Below are positions 15,930 to 25,706 of a DNA stretch of 64,000 nt, in pieces. The position numbers and the translations under genes were made by a program. The notes under the pieces were generated by a model, which saw only the letters and a list, made by a program, of their open reading frames with translations, was not told the origin of the DNA and did no database searches. The first letter of the stretch is position 1. Each line of letters opens with the position of its first letter. Origin of the DNA: Sphingomonas sp. CBMAI 2297 (GTDB lineage: Bacteria > Pseudomonadota > Alphaproteobacteria > Sphingomonadales > Sphingomonadaceae); contig NZ_JAPDIR010000002.1 in NCBI RefSeq assembly GCF_029870595.1, positions 372,001 through 436,000 on the forward strand. Reading direction: 5' to 3'.

Positions 15930-17521
15930 AGCGGCTCATCGTCACGGGCGCGGCGTTTGCTGCCGCCATGGCCGTTACGCCGGCCAGTGCGCAGCGCGCG
16001 CGCATCACGCCGTATATCGATGCGAGCCAGGTGGTCGCGGCCGATCTCAACGGTGGCGACGTGCTGACCTATTCGACGATCGGCGCGGGGATCGACGCCT
16101 CGGTCCAGTCACGCCGGGTCGAGGTGCAGGTGAGCTATCGCTACGAGCATCGCTTCGACTATCAGAACAGGCTGAACAACGATCACACGCATAGCGGCCT
16201 GGCGACCGTGAAGGCGAAGGTGGCGCCGGGCTTCTCGATCGAGGCGGGCGGCATCGCGACGCGCACCCGATCGGACATCCGCGGCGACGTGCAGACCAGC
16301 AATGTCGGCAATTTCAGCAACTCGGCCCAGGTCTTCTCCGGCTATATCGGGCCGAACGTGGCGACGCATCTGGGGCCGATGTTCGTCAACGGCGCCTATC
16401 GCTTCGGCTATACCAAGGTCGAGGCGCCCGGGCAGACCGGCGTTGCGCCGGGGCAGCCGCGGCTCGACAATTACGACGATTCGAAGGTGCATGTCGCCAC
16501 CGCCAGCGTCGGCGTGAAATCGGGCACGGTGCTGCCCGTCGGCATCACCGCCAGCGGATCCTATACCCGCGAGGATGCGGGCCAGCTCGACCAGCGTTTC
16601 GAGGGCAAATATGGCCGCGGCGACGTGGTGCTGCCGGTGGCGCCGGGCCTCGCGGTGGCCGGCGGCGTGGGCTATGAGCAGATCAAGATCACCCAGCGCG
16701 ATCCGCTGCGCGACACCGCCGGCAACCCGGTGGTCGACGGGGCGGGCCGCTTCAAGACCGATCCCAACTCGCCGCGCCGCATCGCCTATGACCTGGACGG
16801 CGTGTTCTGGGACGCGGGCGTGATCTGGAAGCCCAGCCGCCGCACCTTCCTCGAGGCGCGGGTCGGCCGGCGCTATGGATCGATGAGCTATACCGGCTCG
16901 CTCAGCTATCAGGCGAGCCCGGGCAGCGGCATCCAGATCGGCGTCTACGACACGGTGCAGACCTTCGGCCAGCAGCTGAACGGCCAGCTCGCGACGCTGC
17001 CGACCGCGCTGGCCAGCACCACCGATCCGTTCGGCAACCAGTTCTCGGGCTGCATCTACGGCACCACCGGCGCGGCGGCGGGCGGCTGCATGAACGGAGT
17101 CTTCGCCTCGGCGGCGACTTCGGCCTATCGCGCGCGCGGCGTGACCGCGGTGGCGGTGGCGGGCCGCGGCGGCACTCGCTTCGGCATCGGCGGCGGCTGG
17201 GCGCGGCGCGACTTCATCGCGCCGGCGGGCGGCACCGCCTTCACCACCAACGGCACCAGCGACACCAGCATCTACGCCCAGCTCTTCGCTTCCACCGATG
17301 TCGGCCCGAACGGTGCGCTTCAGGGCAGCATCCTCGGCAGCTATTACAACAGCGACATTCCGGGGAATGACGGCATTTACGGTTGGGGAGCGAATACGGC
17401 CTATACCCATCGCTTCGGGCGGCTGGGCGCGACCCTTTCGGCGGGCGTGTTCGGCTTCGAGCGGGAGGGCCAGAGCTCGGCCAGCGCGCAGGCGTTGCTG
17501 GGATTGCGTTACGGTTTCTAA
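15926..17521 (+). CDS. Outer-membrane beta-barrel protein of the XrtA system
   Basis: 531 residues from GTG 15926, overlapping the kinase stop. The signal peptide ends TPASA-Q at about residue 23. The rest alternates polar/hydrophobic beta strands with many Gly/Tyr/Arg and ends in aromatic Phe (LLGLRYGF), typical of a porin-like barrel. It matches the uncharacterised outer-membrane protein common in XrtA loci and may complete the export route with the Wza-like lipoprotein. Function is inferred from position. Confidence 0.82.
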   Translation: MKRLIVTGAAFAAAMAVTPASAQRARITPYIDASQVVAADLNGGDVLTYSTIGAGIDASVQSRRVEVQVSYRYEHRFDYQNRLNNDHTHSGLATVKAKVAPGFSIEAGGIATRTRSDIRGDVQTSNVGNFSNSAQVFSGYIGPNVATHLGPMFVNGAYRFGYTKVEAPGQTGVAPGQPRLDNYDDSKVHVATASVGVKSGTVLPVGITASGSYTREDAGQLDQRFEGKYGRGDVVLPVAPGLAVAGGVGYEQIKITQRDPLRDTAGNPVVDGAGRFKTDPNSPRRIAYDLDGVFWDAGVIWKPSRRTFLEARVGRRYGSMSYTGSLSYQASPGSGIQIGVYDTVQTFGQQLNGQLATLPTALASTTDPFGNQFSGCIYGTTGAAAGGCMNGVFASAATSAYRARGVTAVAVAGRGGTRFGIGGGWARRDFIAPAGGTAFTTNGTSDTSIYAQLFASTDVGPNGALQGSILGSYYNSDIPGNDGIYGWGANTAYTHRFGRLGATLSAGVFGFEREGQSSASAQALLGLRYGF

Positions 17522-17538
17522 GCGTCGGGACGAAACAG

Positions 17539-18756
17539 ATGTACGACGACCATTACGGATTGAGCGGCCGGCCCTTCCAGCTGACCCCGGATCCGAAATT
17601 CTGGTTCGACACGGCCACGCACCGCAAGGCCATGGCCTATCTCGGCTATGGCCTGAGCCAGGGCGAGGGCTTCGTCGTGATCACCGGCGATCCCGGCGTG
17701 GGCAAGACCACGCTGATGGGCCATCTGCTCGGCGAGATCGACCGCGAGCGGCTGAACGTGATCAAGATCGTGTCGACCCAGCTGCGCCCCGAGGACCTGT
17801 TGCGGCTGGTCTGCCAGGGGCTGGGGATCGACAGCTCCGGCCTGAACAAGGCCGAGATGCTGGGCGAGATCGAGCGCGGACTGCACGCCGTGGCACGCAC
17901 CGGCCGGCGCACGCTGGTAGTGGTCGACGAGGCGCAGTCGCTGCCGATCGAGAGCCTGGAGGAGCTGCGCATGCTCTCCAACTTCCAGGCGGGCGGCTAT
18001 CCGCTGCTGCAGATCTTCCTGCTCGGCCAGCCCGAATTCCGTCTCAAGCTGAGCGATCCCCGTCTCGAACAATTGCGCCAGCGCGTGATTGCCATGCACC
18101 ATCTCGATCCGATGCAGGCGGATGAAGTCGAGCCCTATCTGATCCACCGCCTTTCCTGCGTCGGCTGGCGGGGCAAGCCGCGCTTCACCAACGATGCGGT
18201 GGCGGCGATCCATCGCTGGTCGGGCGGCAGTCCGCGCCGCATCAACCAGCTCGCCAGCCGCGTGCTGCTGTTCGGCGCGGTCGAGGAGATGGAGACGTTC
18301 GGCGCGAACGAGCTGGCCGCGGTGATCGCGGACCTGAACGACGACACCCCGGTCTCGGGCTATCGGTCCGCGCCGGTGGCGACGCCGGCACCGGCGCCGG
18401 TGCAAGCGCCGGTACAGGCACCGGCACCTGCGTTTGCGCCTGTATCGGCACCCGCGCCCATGCCCGCGCCGGCGCGGCAGCCGGAACCCTATGAACTGAC
18501 CGACGTGGCGCCGATGCCGATGGGCGCGCCGGTTCCGCCGCCGCGCCCCGCCGATCCGGTGCCGCTGCGTCCCGAGGCCGTAGCGCCCGCGAACGATCCG
18601 GCGCTGCAACGCCGCATCACCGAACTGGAGAGCCAGGTGCGCGACCAGGACGAGGCGCTGCGCCGCGTGCTGGGGCTGCTGGTCGACTGGGTGGAGCAGG
18701 GCGAGGGGCAGGGGCGCCGCCCCGACCTTTCCGCCATCCGCGGGAACGCGGCCTGA
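17539..18756 (+). CDS. XrtA/PEP-CTERM system-associated ATPase (ExeA-like AAA)
   Basis: 405 residues. MYDDHYGLSGRPFQLTPDP is the typical ExeA-like start. Walker A GDPGVGKTT lies near residue 52 and Walker B LVVVDEAQS near 130. Residues about 275-325 are Ala/Pro low complexity (APAPVQAPVQAPAP), followed by a short coiled coil near the C-terminus. ATG 17539 is chosen because the family N-terminus starts exactly there; the frame is open further upstream within the barrel gene. It may energise or sense assembly of the export apparatus. Confidence 0.9.
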   Translation: MYDDHYGLSGRPFQLTPDPKFWFDTATHRKAMAYLGYGLSQGEGFVVITGDPGVGKTTLMGHLLGEIDRERLNVIKIVSTQLRPEDLLRLVCQGLGIDSSGLNKAEMLGEIERGLHAVARTGRRTLVVVDEAQSLPIESLEELRMLSNFQAGGYPLLQIFLLGQPEFRLKLSDPRLEQLRQRVIAMHHLDPMQADEVEPYLIHRLSCVGWRGKPRFTNDAVAAIHRWSGGSPRRINQLASRVLLFGAVEEMETFGANELAAVIADLNDDTPVSGYRSAPVATPAPAPVQAPVQAPAPAFAPVSAPAPMPAPARQPEPYELTDVAPMPMGAPVPPPRPADPVPLRPEAVAPANDPALQRRITELESQVRDQDEALRRVLGLLVDWVEQGEGQGRRPDLSAIRGNAA

Positions 18757-18761
18757 TCCGC

Positions 18762-19619
18762 ATGGTGGTCAACGCCCTCTCGGTCGATGTCGAGGACTGG
18801 TTCCAGGTCGGCGCCTTCGAGAACACGATCCGGCGCGGCGATTGGGATTCGCTCGAGCATCGGGTCGAGGCGAACACCGACAAGGTGCTGGCCCTGTTCG
18901 AGGCGGGCGGAGTGAAGGCGACCTTCTTCACGCTCGGCTGGGTGGCGGAGCGCTATCCCGCGCTGATCCGCCGCATCGCCGATGCGGGGCACGAAGTCGC
19001 CAGCCATGGCTGGGACCATCAGCGCGTCTTCACCATGGGCCCCGAGCAGTTCCGCGCCGACCTCGCCACCGCGCGGGCGGCGCTGGAGGATGCGAGCGGA
19101 ACCCGGGTGACCGGCTATCGCGCGCCGAGCTTCTCGATCGATCGCCGCACGCCCTGGGCGCACGAGGTGCTGGCCGAGGCGGGCTATGCCTATTCCTCGA
19201 GCGTCGCGCCGGTGAAGCATGACCATTATGGCTGGCACGATGCGCCGCGCGGAGCCTACCGGCCGGTGCCGGGCGCCGGGCTGATCGAGATCCCGATCAC
19301 CCTGGCGAATTTCTTCGGCCGCGAAGTGACCACCGGCGGCGGCTTTTTCCGCCTGCTGCCGGGCGAAGTGACCTATCGCGCGGTGCGCGCGGCGAACGAC
19401 GCGGCGCGTCCGGCGATCTTCTATTTCCACCCCTGGGAGATCGACCCGGGCCAGCCGCGCGTGCAGGATGCGCCGTTCAAGTCGAAGCTGCGCCATTACA
19501 GCCGGCTGGGCGCGATGGCGGGCAAGCTCGAGACGCTGATCGCGGGGCATCCCTGGGGGCGGATGGACGAAGTCGCGGCGCGCGAGGCGGCGCGCCTGGA
19601 GACGGAGACGGCGACGTGA
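18762..19619 (+). CDS. XrtA system polysaccharide deacetylase
   Basis: 285 residues. NodB-type fold: SVDVEDWF (catalytic Asp region, D9), SHGWDH (metal ligands H82 and H86), RAPSFS, and a C-terminal FYFHPWEID. It removes N-acetyl groups from the exported or lipid-linked polysaccharide. It follows the ATPase by 5 bp and overlaps the FemAB-like gene by GTGA. Confidence 0.92.
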   Translation: MVVNALSVDVEDWFQVGAFENTIRRGDWDSLEHRVEANTDKVLALFEAGGVKATFFTLGWVAERYPALIRRIADAGHEVASHGWDHQRVFTMGPEQFRADLATARAALEDASGTRVTGYRAPSFSIDRRTPWAHEVLAEAGYAYSSSVAPVKHDHYGWHDAPRGAYRPVPGAGLIEIPITLANFFGREVTTGGGFFRLLPGEVTYRAVRAANDAARPAIFYFHPWEIDPGQPRVQDAPFKSKLRHYSRLGAMAGKLETLIAGHPWGRMDEVAAREAARLETETAT

Positions 19620-20689
19620 ACGCTCCCCTGCGCAACCAGCCCGTCGCGCTGCGCGTCGCGGATCTCGGCGACGCGATCGAGCGGGCGCGGATCGGGGCGT
19701 TCGTGCACGATCACCCGGAGGGCACGCCCTTCCATCTGCCGGCCTGGAGCGTCGCGGTGGCGCGGGGCTGCGGGCAGCGGAGCCATTATCTGGTCGCCGA
19801 GAATGCCCGGGGCGACCTGGCCGGCGTGATGCCGCTCACCGAGGTCCGCTCGCCGCTGTTCGGCAACGTGCTGGCCTCGGCCGGGTTCGGCGTGGGCGGC
19901 GGCATATTGACCCACGACGCGCGTGTCGTTTCGCAGCTGGCGGAGGCGGCCTGGGCGCTTGCCGTCGAGCGGAAATGCCCGGTGGTGGAAGTGCGCGGCG
20001 GCCCGCTGCCCGGGCCGGAATGGCAGGTGGACGACACCCGCTATCTCGGCTTCGTGCGTTCGCTGGCGGAAGACGACGCGGCGCAGCTGGCCGCCATCCC
20101 GCGCAAGCAGCGCGCCGAAGTGCGCAAGGCACTGGAGAACGACCTGAACATCGCGACCGGCTGTAACTCCGCCGACATCGCAGCCCATTATGCCGTCTAT
20201 GCCGAGTCGGTCCGCAATCTCGGCACGCCCGTATTTCCCCGGACTCTGTTTTCCGAGGTTTTACGCGAATTTGGCAATTCGGCGGACGTGCTTATAGTCC
20301 GCCACGGCGGGGTGGCAGTGTCGAGCGTCTTGAGCCTTTACTGGAACGGCACGGTGTATCCCTATTGGGGAGGCGGCACGCGGGACGCGCGCGCGCTGCG
20401 CGCCAATGATCGCATGTATTTCGAGCTGATGCGCCATGCCCGCACCCGCGGCTGCACGCGCTTCGACTTCGGCCGCTCCAAGACCGGCACCGGGGCCGCG
20501 GCGTTCAAGAAGAATTGGGGCTTCGATCCGCAGCCGCTGACCTATTACGAGCGGGTGGCCGAGGGCGCCAAGGCGCGCGACGCGAGCCCGGTGAACCCGA
20601 AATATTCGCTCCAGGTGCGCGTCTGGAGCAAGCTCCCCCTGTGGATCGCCAATCGCGCGGGTCCCCTGATCGCGAAGGGCCTTGGCTGA
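19616..20689 (+). CDS. FemAB family XrtA/PEP-CTERM system-associated protein
   Basis: 357 residues, GNAT-like double fold of the FemAB type. GVMPLTEVRSPLFGN and the C-terminal RFDFGRSKTGTGAAAFKKNWG are diagnostic. FemAB proteins transfer amino acids from aminoacyl-tRNA in peptidoglycan work; in EPS loci the donor and acceptor are unknown. GTG start overlaps the deacetylase stop; its TGA overlaps the next ATG. Confidence 0.9.
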   Translation: MNAPLRNQPVALRVADLGDAIERARIGAFVHDHPEGTPFHLPAWSVAVARGCGQRSHYLVAENARGDLAGVMPLTEVRSPLFGNVLASAGFGVGGGILTHDARVVSQLAEAAWALAVERKCPVVEVRGGPLPGPEWQVDDTRYLGFVRSLAEDDAAQLAAIPRKQRAEVRKALENDLNIATGCNSADIAAHYAVYAESVRNLGTPVFPRTLFSEVLREFGNSADVLIVRHGGVAVSSVLSLYWNGTVYPYWGGGTRDARALRANDRMYFELMRHARTRGCTRFDFGRSKTGTGAAAFKKNWGFDPQPLTYYERVAEGAKARDASPVNPKYSLQVRVWSKLPLWIANRAGPLIAKGLG

Positions 20690-21939
20690 TGGGCGACATA
20701 CTCTTCCTCGCGCACCGCGTTCCCTATCCGCCCGACCGGGGGGACAAGATCCGCGGCTTCAACATCCTGAAATATCTGTCGACGAAGAAGCGCGTCCATC
20801 TGATCGCCTTTGCCGACGATCCCGCCGACCTGAAGCAGAAGGGCGGGCTGACCAAATATACCGGCAACCGCTCGATCGTGTGGCGCGCCAAGTCGCAGCT
20901 GGTGGCGGGCTTCCAGGCGATGGTCCAGCATCGGCCGGTGTCGCTCACCGCGTTCGACAACGACGCGCTGCGCCAGGCGGTGGAGAACATCCTCGAGCGC
21001 CACCGGATCGACACGATCTACGTCTTCTCGAGCCAGATGGCGCAATATCTCCCGCCGCGGCCGCGCCAGCGCGTGATCATGGACTTTGTCGACATGGATT
21101 CGGCCAAGTTCGCCGCCTATGCCAAGAGCAGCAAGGGCCCGATGGGCTGGATGCTCGGCCGCGAGGCGCGGCTGCTGCTCGCGCACGAAAAGGCGATTGC
21201 GGCGCGCGCCGATGCGAATCTGTTCGTGAGCGAGGCGGAAGCGGAGCTGTTCCGCCAGCGCACCGGCGCCGATCGGGTGCATGTGATCGAGAACGGCATC
21301 GACACCGAGTTTTTCGATCCCTCGGCGCATTTCAAGCGCGTCGACGTGATGGGATCGACGATCGTCTTCACCGGCCAGATGGACTATCGCCCGAACATCG
21401 AGGGCGTGACCTGGTTCGTCGAGACGATCCTGCCGCATATCCGCCTGGTCCATCCGGACGCGCGCTTCATCATCGTCGGCCGCAACCCGACCGACGCGGT
21501 GAAGGCGCTCGGCAAGCATCCGGGCGTGGCGGTGATCGGCGAGGTGCCCGATGTGCGCGGCTGGCTGGCCCAGGCCGCGGTGGTGGTCGCGCCGCTCAAG
21601 CTGGCGCGCGGCATCCAGAACAAGGTGCTCGAGGGCATGGCGATGGCGCGGCCGGTGGTGGCGTCCGAGGCCGCCGCGACGGGCATCGACCATGGCGGCA
21701 CGATCCTGGTCGGCGCGACCGTGGGGGAGATGGCGGAGCACGTCACCCGGCTGCTCGCCAACCGCCGCAAGGCGACCGAGCTGGGCGAGGCGGCGCGGCA
21801 GCGCGTGATCGACCGCTACAGCTGGGAAGCGCGGTTGAGCCCGCTCGACGAAGTGCTCGGCCAGCCGCTGCGCCCCGCCAAGGAAGAGCGCGTCTCCCGT
21901 GTCACGGACGTGCCGAAGAAGCCGCGGCGGGCGGCGTGA
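20689..21939 (+). CDS. PEP-CTERM/XrtA system glycosyltransferase (GT-B fold)
   Basis: 416 residues. Starts with ILFLAHRVPYPPDRGDKIR, the signature of the XrtA-linked glycosyltransferase family; the C-terminal GT4-like domain contains VFTGQMDYRPN, VGRNPTD and IQNKVLEGMAMARPVV. A basic C-terminal tail (KKPRRAA) follows. It adds a sugar from a nucleotide donor to the lipid-linked repeat unit at the inner membrane. ATG 20689 overlaps the FemAB stop by one base. Confidence 0.9.
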   Translation: MGDILFLAHRVPYPPDRGDKIRGFNILKYLSTKKRVHLIAFADDPADLKQKGGLTKYTGNRSIVWRAKSQLVAGFQAMVQHRPVSLTAFDNDALRQAVENILERHRIDTIYVFSSQMAQYLPPRPRQRVIMDFVDMDSAKFAAYAKSSKGPMGWMLGREARLLLAHEKAIAARADANLFVSEAEAELFRQRTGADRVHVIENGIDTEFFDPSAHFKRVDVMGSTIVFTGQMDYRPNIEGVTWFVETILPHIRLVHPDARFIIVGRNPTDAVKALGKHPGVAVIGEVPDVRGWLAQAAVVVAPLKLARGIQNKVLEGMAMARPVVASEAAATGIDHGGTILVGATVGEMAEHVTRLLANRRKATELGEAARQRVIDRYSWEARLSPLDEVLGQPLRPAKEERVSRVTDVPKKPRRAA

Positions 21940-21987
21940 TTTCGCGCGCGGTGTTTCTCTTTTCTTCGTCATTCCCGCTTATTTCTT

Positions 21988-22070
21988 CGTCATCCCCGCG
22001 CGGGCGGGGATCCAGGGTATCGAGCGACGTCCTGCTTGGCTCTGGCTCCTCGCCTGCGCGGGGATGACGG
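21988..22070. repeat. Dispersed palindromic repeat between glycosyltransferase and xrtA
   Basis: Arms CGTCATCCCCGCGC and GCGCGGGGATGACG are perfect inverted repeats 83 bp apart end to end. It lacks the CTAG ends of the MITE-like copies. It sits directly before the xrtA ribosome-binding region and could form an mRNA stem there. Confidence 0.7.
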
Positions 22071-22080
22071 GAGATCTTGT

Positions 22081-23634
22081 TTGGCCGAGATATCGATTCC
22101 TTCGGGCGTAGGCGCCGGTAGCGAGGTGCGGGCCGCCGTCTCCTTCGACGCGCGCTGGAAGCGGCATGCCGCGATCCTGGCGGGGGTGTGGCTGGCGCTG
22201 CTGGCGATCTTCCACCGCGACACCGCGGACCTGGCGACGATCTACTGGACCAACACCACTTTCGGGCATTGCCTGTTCATCGCGCCGGTGATCGCCTGGC
22301 TGGTGTGGCAGCGCCGCGCGGAACTGAGCGAGGTGGCGCCCCAGGGCTGGTGGCCCGGCCTGGCGATCGTCGCGGCCGGCGGATTCGGCTGGATGGTGGG
22401 CGATGCCGCCGGCGTGGCGCTGTTCCGCCATGCCGGGCTGGCGCTGATGCTGCAGGGCGCGGTGGTGACCGTGCTGGGGCCGAACGTCGCCCGGGCGCTG
22501 CTTTTCCCGCTCTGCTACATGGCGTTCCTCGTGCCCTTCGGCGATTTCCTCGAGGGGCCGTTGCAGGACATCACCATCGCGATGGTGATGCCGATGCTGC
22601 ATCTGTTCGGTGTGCCCGCCAGCGTGGACGGCGTGCTGATCACTACCTCCAACGGCTATTTCGAAGTGGCCGAGGCCTGTTCGGGCGCCAAGTTCGTGAT
22701 CGCGATGATCGCGTTCGGCGTGCTGGTGGCCAATGTCTGCTATGTCTCGTGGCGGCGGCGCGCGGCATTCATGGTCGCGGCGATCGTGGTGCCGATCCTC
22801 GCCAACGGCATGCGCGCCTTCGGGACGATCTATGCCGCCTGGTGGACTTCGGTGGAGGCGGCGACGGGGTTCGACCATATCGTCTATGGCTGGGTGTTCT
22901 TCGCGCTGGTGATGGCCGCGGTGCTGGCGATCGGCTGGAAATGGTTCGATCGCGATCCCGATGCGCGCTGGTTCGACTCCGCGGTGCTGCAGGCGGTGCC
23001 GGCGCGCCGGGTGGATGCGCCGGTCGCGGGGCTGCTGGTGCTGCTGGTGGCGAGCCTGTTCCTCGGCTGGTCGAGCCTCAACGACGCGCGCGCGGCGCCG
23101 GTGCCGGCGCGGGTGGCGCTGCCGGAAGTGCCCGGCTGGCACCGCGTGCCCTCGAGCATCCGCGCGGCCTGGTCGCCCAATTTCCCGGGCGCGGACCATT
23201 TCCTGATCGGCCGCTATGCGGATGCGACGGGCCGCAGCGTCGATCTGGCGGTGGCGGTCTATGCCACCCAGCATGAAGGGCACGAGCTGGTCGGCTTCGG
23301 CATCGGCGCGATCCGCGAGAATGATCGCTGGGTGAAGATCGAGGACCTGGGCCCCATCCGCCGCGGCGCGGCGCTGCGCATGACCGGCCCCGGCCGCGTC
23401 GAGCGCGAGGTGGTCACCTGGTACCGGATCGGCGGCGTCCTGACCGGCAGTGACAAGCGGGTGAAGCTGGAGACGCTGAAGACCAAGCTGCTCGGCGGCA
23501 GCCAGGCGGGCGTGGCGGTGCTGCTCTCGGCCGAGCAGGGGAGCGACAATGGCGCCCATGCGGCGATCCAGGATTTCCTGGGCGCGCTTGGTCCCGTCGA
23601 GAACCTCGCCGATCGCATGACGGGGGTGCGCTGA
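22081..23634 (+). CDS. xrtA: Exosortase A with EpsI-type C-terminal domain
   Basis: 517 residues. Residues about 1-305 form a polytopic exosortase with the catalytic triad visible: Cys200 in EACSGAKF, Arg245 in NGMRAFGT and His266 in FDHIVYGW. Residues about 320-517 are an EpsI (DUF3485) domain (VALPEVPGWHRV ... VTWYRIGG). XrtA cleaves PEP-CTERM sorting tails in the inner membrane. The TTG at 22081 is preferred because GGGAGAT precedes it; an ATG at 22036 lies inside a repeat. No PEP-CTERM substrate is in this window. Confidence 0.93.
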   Translation: MAEISIPSGVGAGSEVRAAVSFDARWKRHAAILAGVWLALLAIFHRDTADLATIYWTNTTFGHCLFIAPVIAWLVWQRRAELSEVAPQGWWPGLAIVAAGGFGWMVGDAAGVALFRHAGLALMLQGAVVTVLGPNVARALLFPLCYMAFLVPFGDFLEGPLQDITIAMVMPMLHLFGVPASVDGVLITTSNGYFEVAEACSGAKFVIAMIAFGVLVANVCYVSWRRRAAFMVAAIVVPILANGMRAFGTIYAAWWTSVEAATGFDHIVYGWVFFALVMAAVLAIGWKWFDRDPDARWFDSAVLQAVPARRVDAPVAGLLVLLVASLFLGWSSLNDARAAPVPARVALPEVPGWHRVPSSIRAAWSPNFPGADHFLIGRYADATGRSVDLAVAVYATQHEGHELVGFGIGAIRENDRWVKIEDLGPIRRGAALRMTGPGRVEREVVTWYRIGGVLTGSDKRVKLETLKTKLLGGSQAGVAVLLSAEQGSDNGAHAAIQDFLGALGPVENLADRMTGVR

Positions 23635-23647
23635 CTTCCCACTTTCC

Positions 23648-23728
23648 GCCACCCCCGCGAAGACGGGGACCCAGGGCGACGAAGCTGGATCCTTTGCGAC
23701 TCCGGATCCCCGCCTTCGCGGGGATGAC
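23648..23728. repeat. Dispersed palindromic repeat between xrtA and the amidotransferase
   Basis: Arms CCCCCGCGAAGACGGGG and CCCCGCCTTCGCGGGGATGAC are related inverted repeats within an 81-bp unit. It lies in the 143-bp gap downstream of xrtA. Confidence 0.65.
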
Positions 23729-23777
23729 GAAGTAAGGGAGGCGGGCTAAGCCCGAGCATATGAGGAATCTTCGCTGA

Positions 23778-25670
23778 ATGTGCGGCATCGCCGGCCTTTA
23801 CTATCCCGCGCTGGCCAAGCCGGTGGACCCCGCGCGGATCGTGCAGATGACCGATGCGCTGGTTCATCGCGGACCGGACGGCTCGGGGGTGTGGACCAGC
23901 GCGGGCGTGGGGCTGGGCCATCGCCGCCTGGCGATCATCGACCTCGAGGGCGGCATCCAGCCGATGGCCACGCCCGACCAGGGCGTGGTCGTCACCTATA
24001 ATGGCGAAATCTACAATTTCCAGGAAGTGCGCGCCGAGCTGGAGGCCAAGGGCGCCCGCTTCGCCACCGACAGCGATACCGAGGTGCTGCTGCACGGCTG
24101 GCGGGCCTGGGGGCCCAGGATGCTCGACCGGCTGAACGGCATGTTCGCCTTCGCGCTCTACGACGCCGGGGCGCAGAGCCTGTTCCTGGCGCGCGACCGG
24201 TTCGGCGTGAAGCCGCTCCATTATGCCGAGCTGTCGGACGGGGCACTGGCCTTCGCTTCCGAGCTGAAGGGACTGCTCGCGCATCCGCTGTTCCGGCGCA
24301 CGCCCGACTTCAAGGCGGTCGAGGACTATCTGGGGCTCGGCTATGTGCCCGACGATGCCTCGATCCTGGCGGGCGTGCGCAAGCTGCCGGCGGGGCATTT
24401 CCTGCTGCTCGAGCGCGGCAGGCCGGTGCCGCAGCCGCAGCGCTGGTGGGATATCGACTTCTCGCAGCGCGCAAGCGGCAAGCTGCGCGACCTCGAGGCA
24501 GAGCTGATCGACCTGATGCGGAGCGCGGTGCGGGCGCGGATGATCGCCGATGTGCCGCTCGGCGCGTTCCTGTCGGGCGGCGTCGACAGCTCGGCCGTGG
24601 TCGCGCTGATGGCCGAGGCGAGCAAGGCGGCGGTGAAGACCTGCACGATCGGCTTCGACGAGGCCGATCATGACGAGACCGCCTATGCGGGGATGGTCGC
24701 CGAGCGTTTCGCCACCGCGCATCGGACGCGCAAGGTGGCGGCGGACGATTTCGCGCTGATCGATACGCTGGTGGGCGCGTTCGACGAGCCCTTTGCCGAT
24801 GCCTCGGCGCTGCCGACCTATCGGGTGTGCCAGCTGGCGCGCGAGAGCGTGACGGTGGCACTGTCGGGCGACGGCGCGGACGAGGCGCTGGCCGGCTATC
24901 GCCGCTACCGGTTCTTCGCCGCCGAGGAGCGCGTGCGGGCGCTGCTGCCGCAGGGGCTGCGCGAGCGCGTGTTCGGCACGCTCGGCCGGCTCTATCCCAA
25001 GGCGGACTGGGCGCCGCGCCCCTTCCGCGCCAAGACCACGTTGCTGGCGCTGGCCGAGGGGGGCGAGTTCGCCTATCCCAAGGCAGTGGGCGTCACCGGG
25101 CCGGCGCTGCGCCAGGCGCTCTATTCGGATGCGATGCGCAAGGCGCTGGCCGGGCACACGGCCGAGCAGCGCTATATCGACACGATGCGCCAGGCCCCGG
25201 CGCGCGACGGGCTGGACCGGGCCCAATATGCCGATATCCGGCACTGGCTGCCGGGCGACATCCTTACCAAGGTCGACCGCGCGAGCATGGCGGTGAGCCT
25301 GGAGGCGCGCGAGCCGCTGCTCGACTATCGGCTCGTCCAGTTCATGGCGACGCTGCCCCCGTCGCTGCGGATCCGGGCGGGGCAGGGCAAGTGGCTGATG
25401 AAGAAGGCGCTGGAGCCCTATCTGCCCAAGGACGTGCTCTACCGGCCGAAAATGGGCTTCGTGACGCCGATCAGCGCGTGGTTCCGCAAGGCGCTGGCGG
25501 ACGAGGCGGCCGCGCTGGGGCGCTCCCGGCTGCTCGCCAGCACCGGCTGGTTCGACCTGCATGCGATCGAGAAGCTCGCCGCCGACCACAAGGCGGGGCG
25601 GGCGGAGCATGGCCGCACCCTGTGGCAGCTGCTGATGCTGGAGCGGAGTTTGAACCGGCTGTTCGGATAG
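23778..25670 (+). CDS. XrtA/PEP-CTERM system amidotransferase (asparagine synthase-like)
   Basis: 630 residues. N-terminal class II glutaminase with the nucleophile Cys2 (MCGIAGLYY) and YNGEIYN; C-terminal asparagine synthetase domain with the pyrophosphate loop LSGGVDSS near residue 265 and LSGDGADEALAGYRRY. It transfers amide nitrogen from glutamine, in this context probably to a sugar acid or a linked amino acid of the polysaccharide rather than to free Asp. Last gene of the XrtA locus; ends just before a bidirectional hairpin. Confidence 0.92.
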   Translation: MCGIAGLYYPALAKPVDPARIVQMTDALVHRGPDGSGVWTSAGVGLGHRRLAIIDLEGGIQPMATPDQGVVVTYNGEIYNFQEVRAELEAKGARFATDSDTEVLLHGWRAWGPRMLDRLNGMFAFALYDAGAQSLFLARDRFGVKPLHYAELSDGALAFASELKGLLAHPLFRRTPDFKAVEDYLGLGYVPDDASILAGVRKLPAGHFLLLERGRPVPQPQRWWDIDFSQRASGKLRDLEAELIDLMRSAVRARMIADVPLGAFLSGGVDSSAVVALMAEASKAAVKTCTIGFDEADHDETAYAGMVAERFATAHRTRKVAADDFALIDTLVGAFDEPFADASALPTYRVCQLARESVTVALSGDGADEALAGYRRYRFFAAEERVRALLPQGLRERVFGTLGRLYPKADWAPRPFRAKTTLLALAEGGEFAYPKAVGVTGPALRQALYSDAMRKALAGHTAEQRYIDTMRQAPARDGLDRAQYADIRHWLPGDILTKVDRASMAVSLEAREPLLDYRLVQFMATLPPSLRIRAGQGKWLMKKALEPYLPKDVLYRPKMGFVTPISAWFRKALADEAAALGRSRLLASTGWFDLHAIEKLAADHKAGRAEHGRTLWQLLMLERSLNRLFG

Positions 25671-25676
25671 TCCTCA

Positions 25677-25700
25677 AATCCTCCCCCAAGAGGGAGGATT
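25677..25700. terminator. Bidirectional hairpin between convergent genes
   Basis: Stem AATCCTCCC / GGGAGGATT (9 bp) with a 6-nt loop CCAAGA. It lies between the amidotransferase and the MAPEG gene. T-runs are short, so efficiency is uncertain. A near-identical stem is found at 43029-43059. Confidence 0.6.
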
Positions 25701-25706
25701 CTAGGC

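Noticed and set aside
21988..23728. The palindromic repeats as a CRISPR array
   Set aside because: They are single units far apart with no regular spacers, and no cas gene is present.
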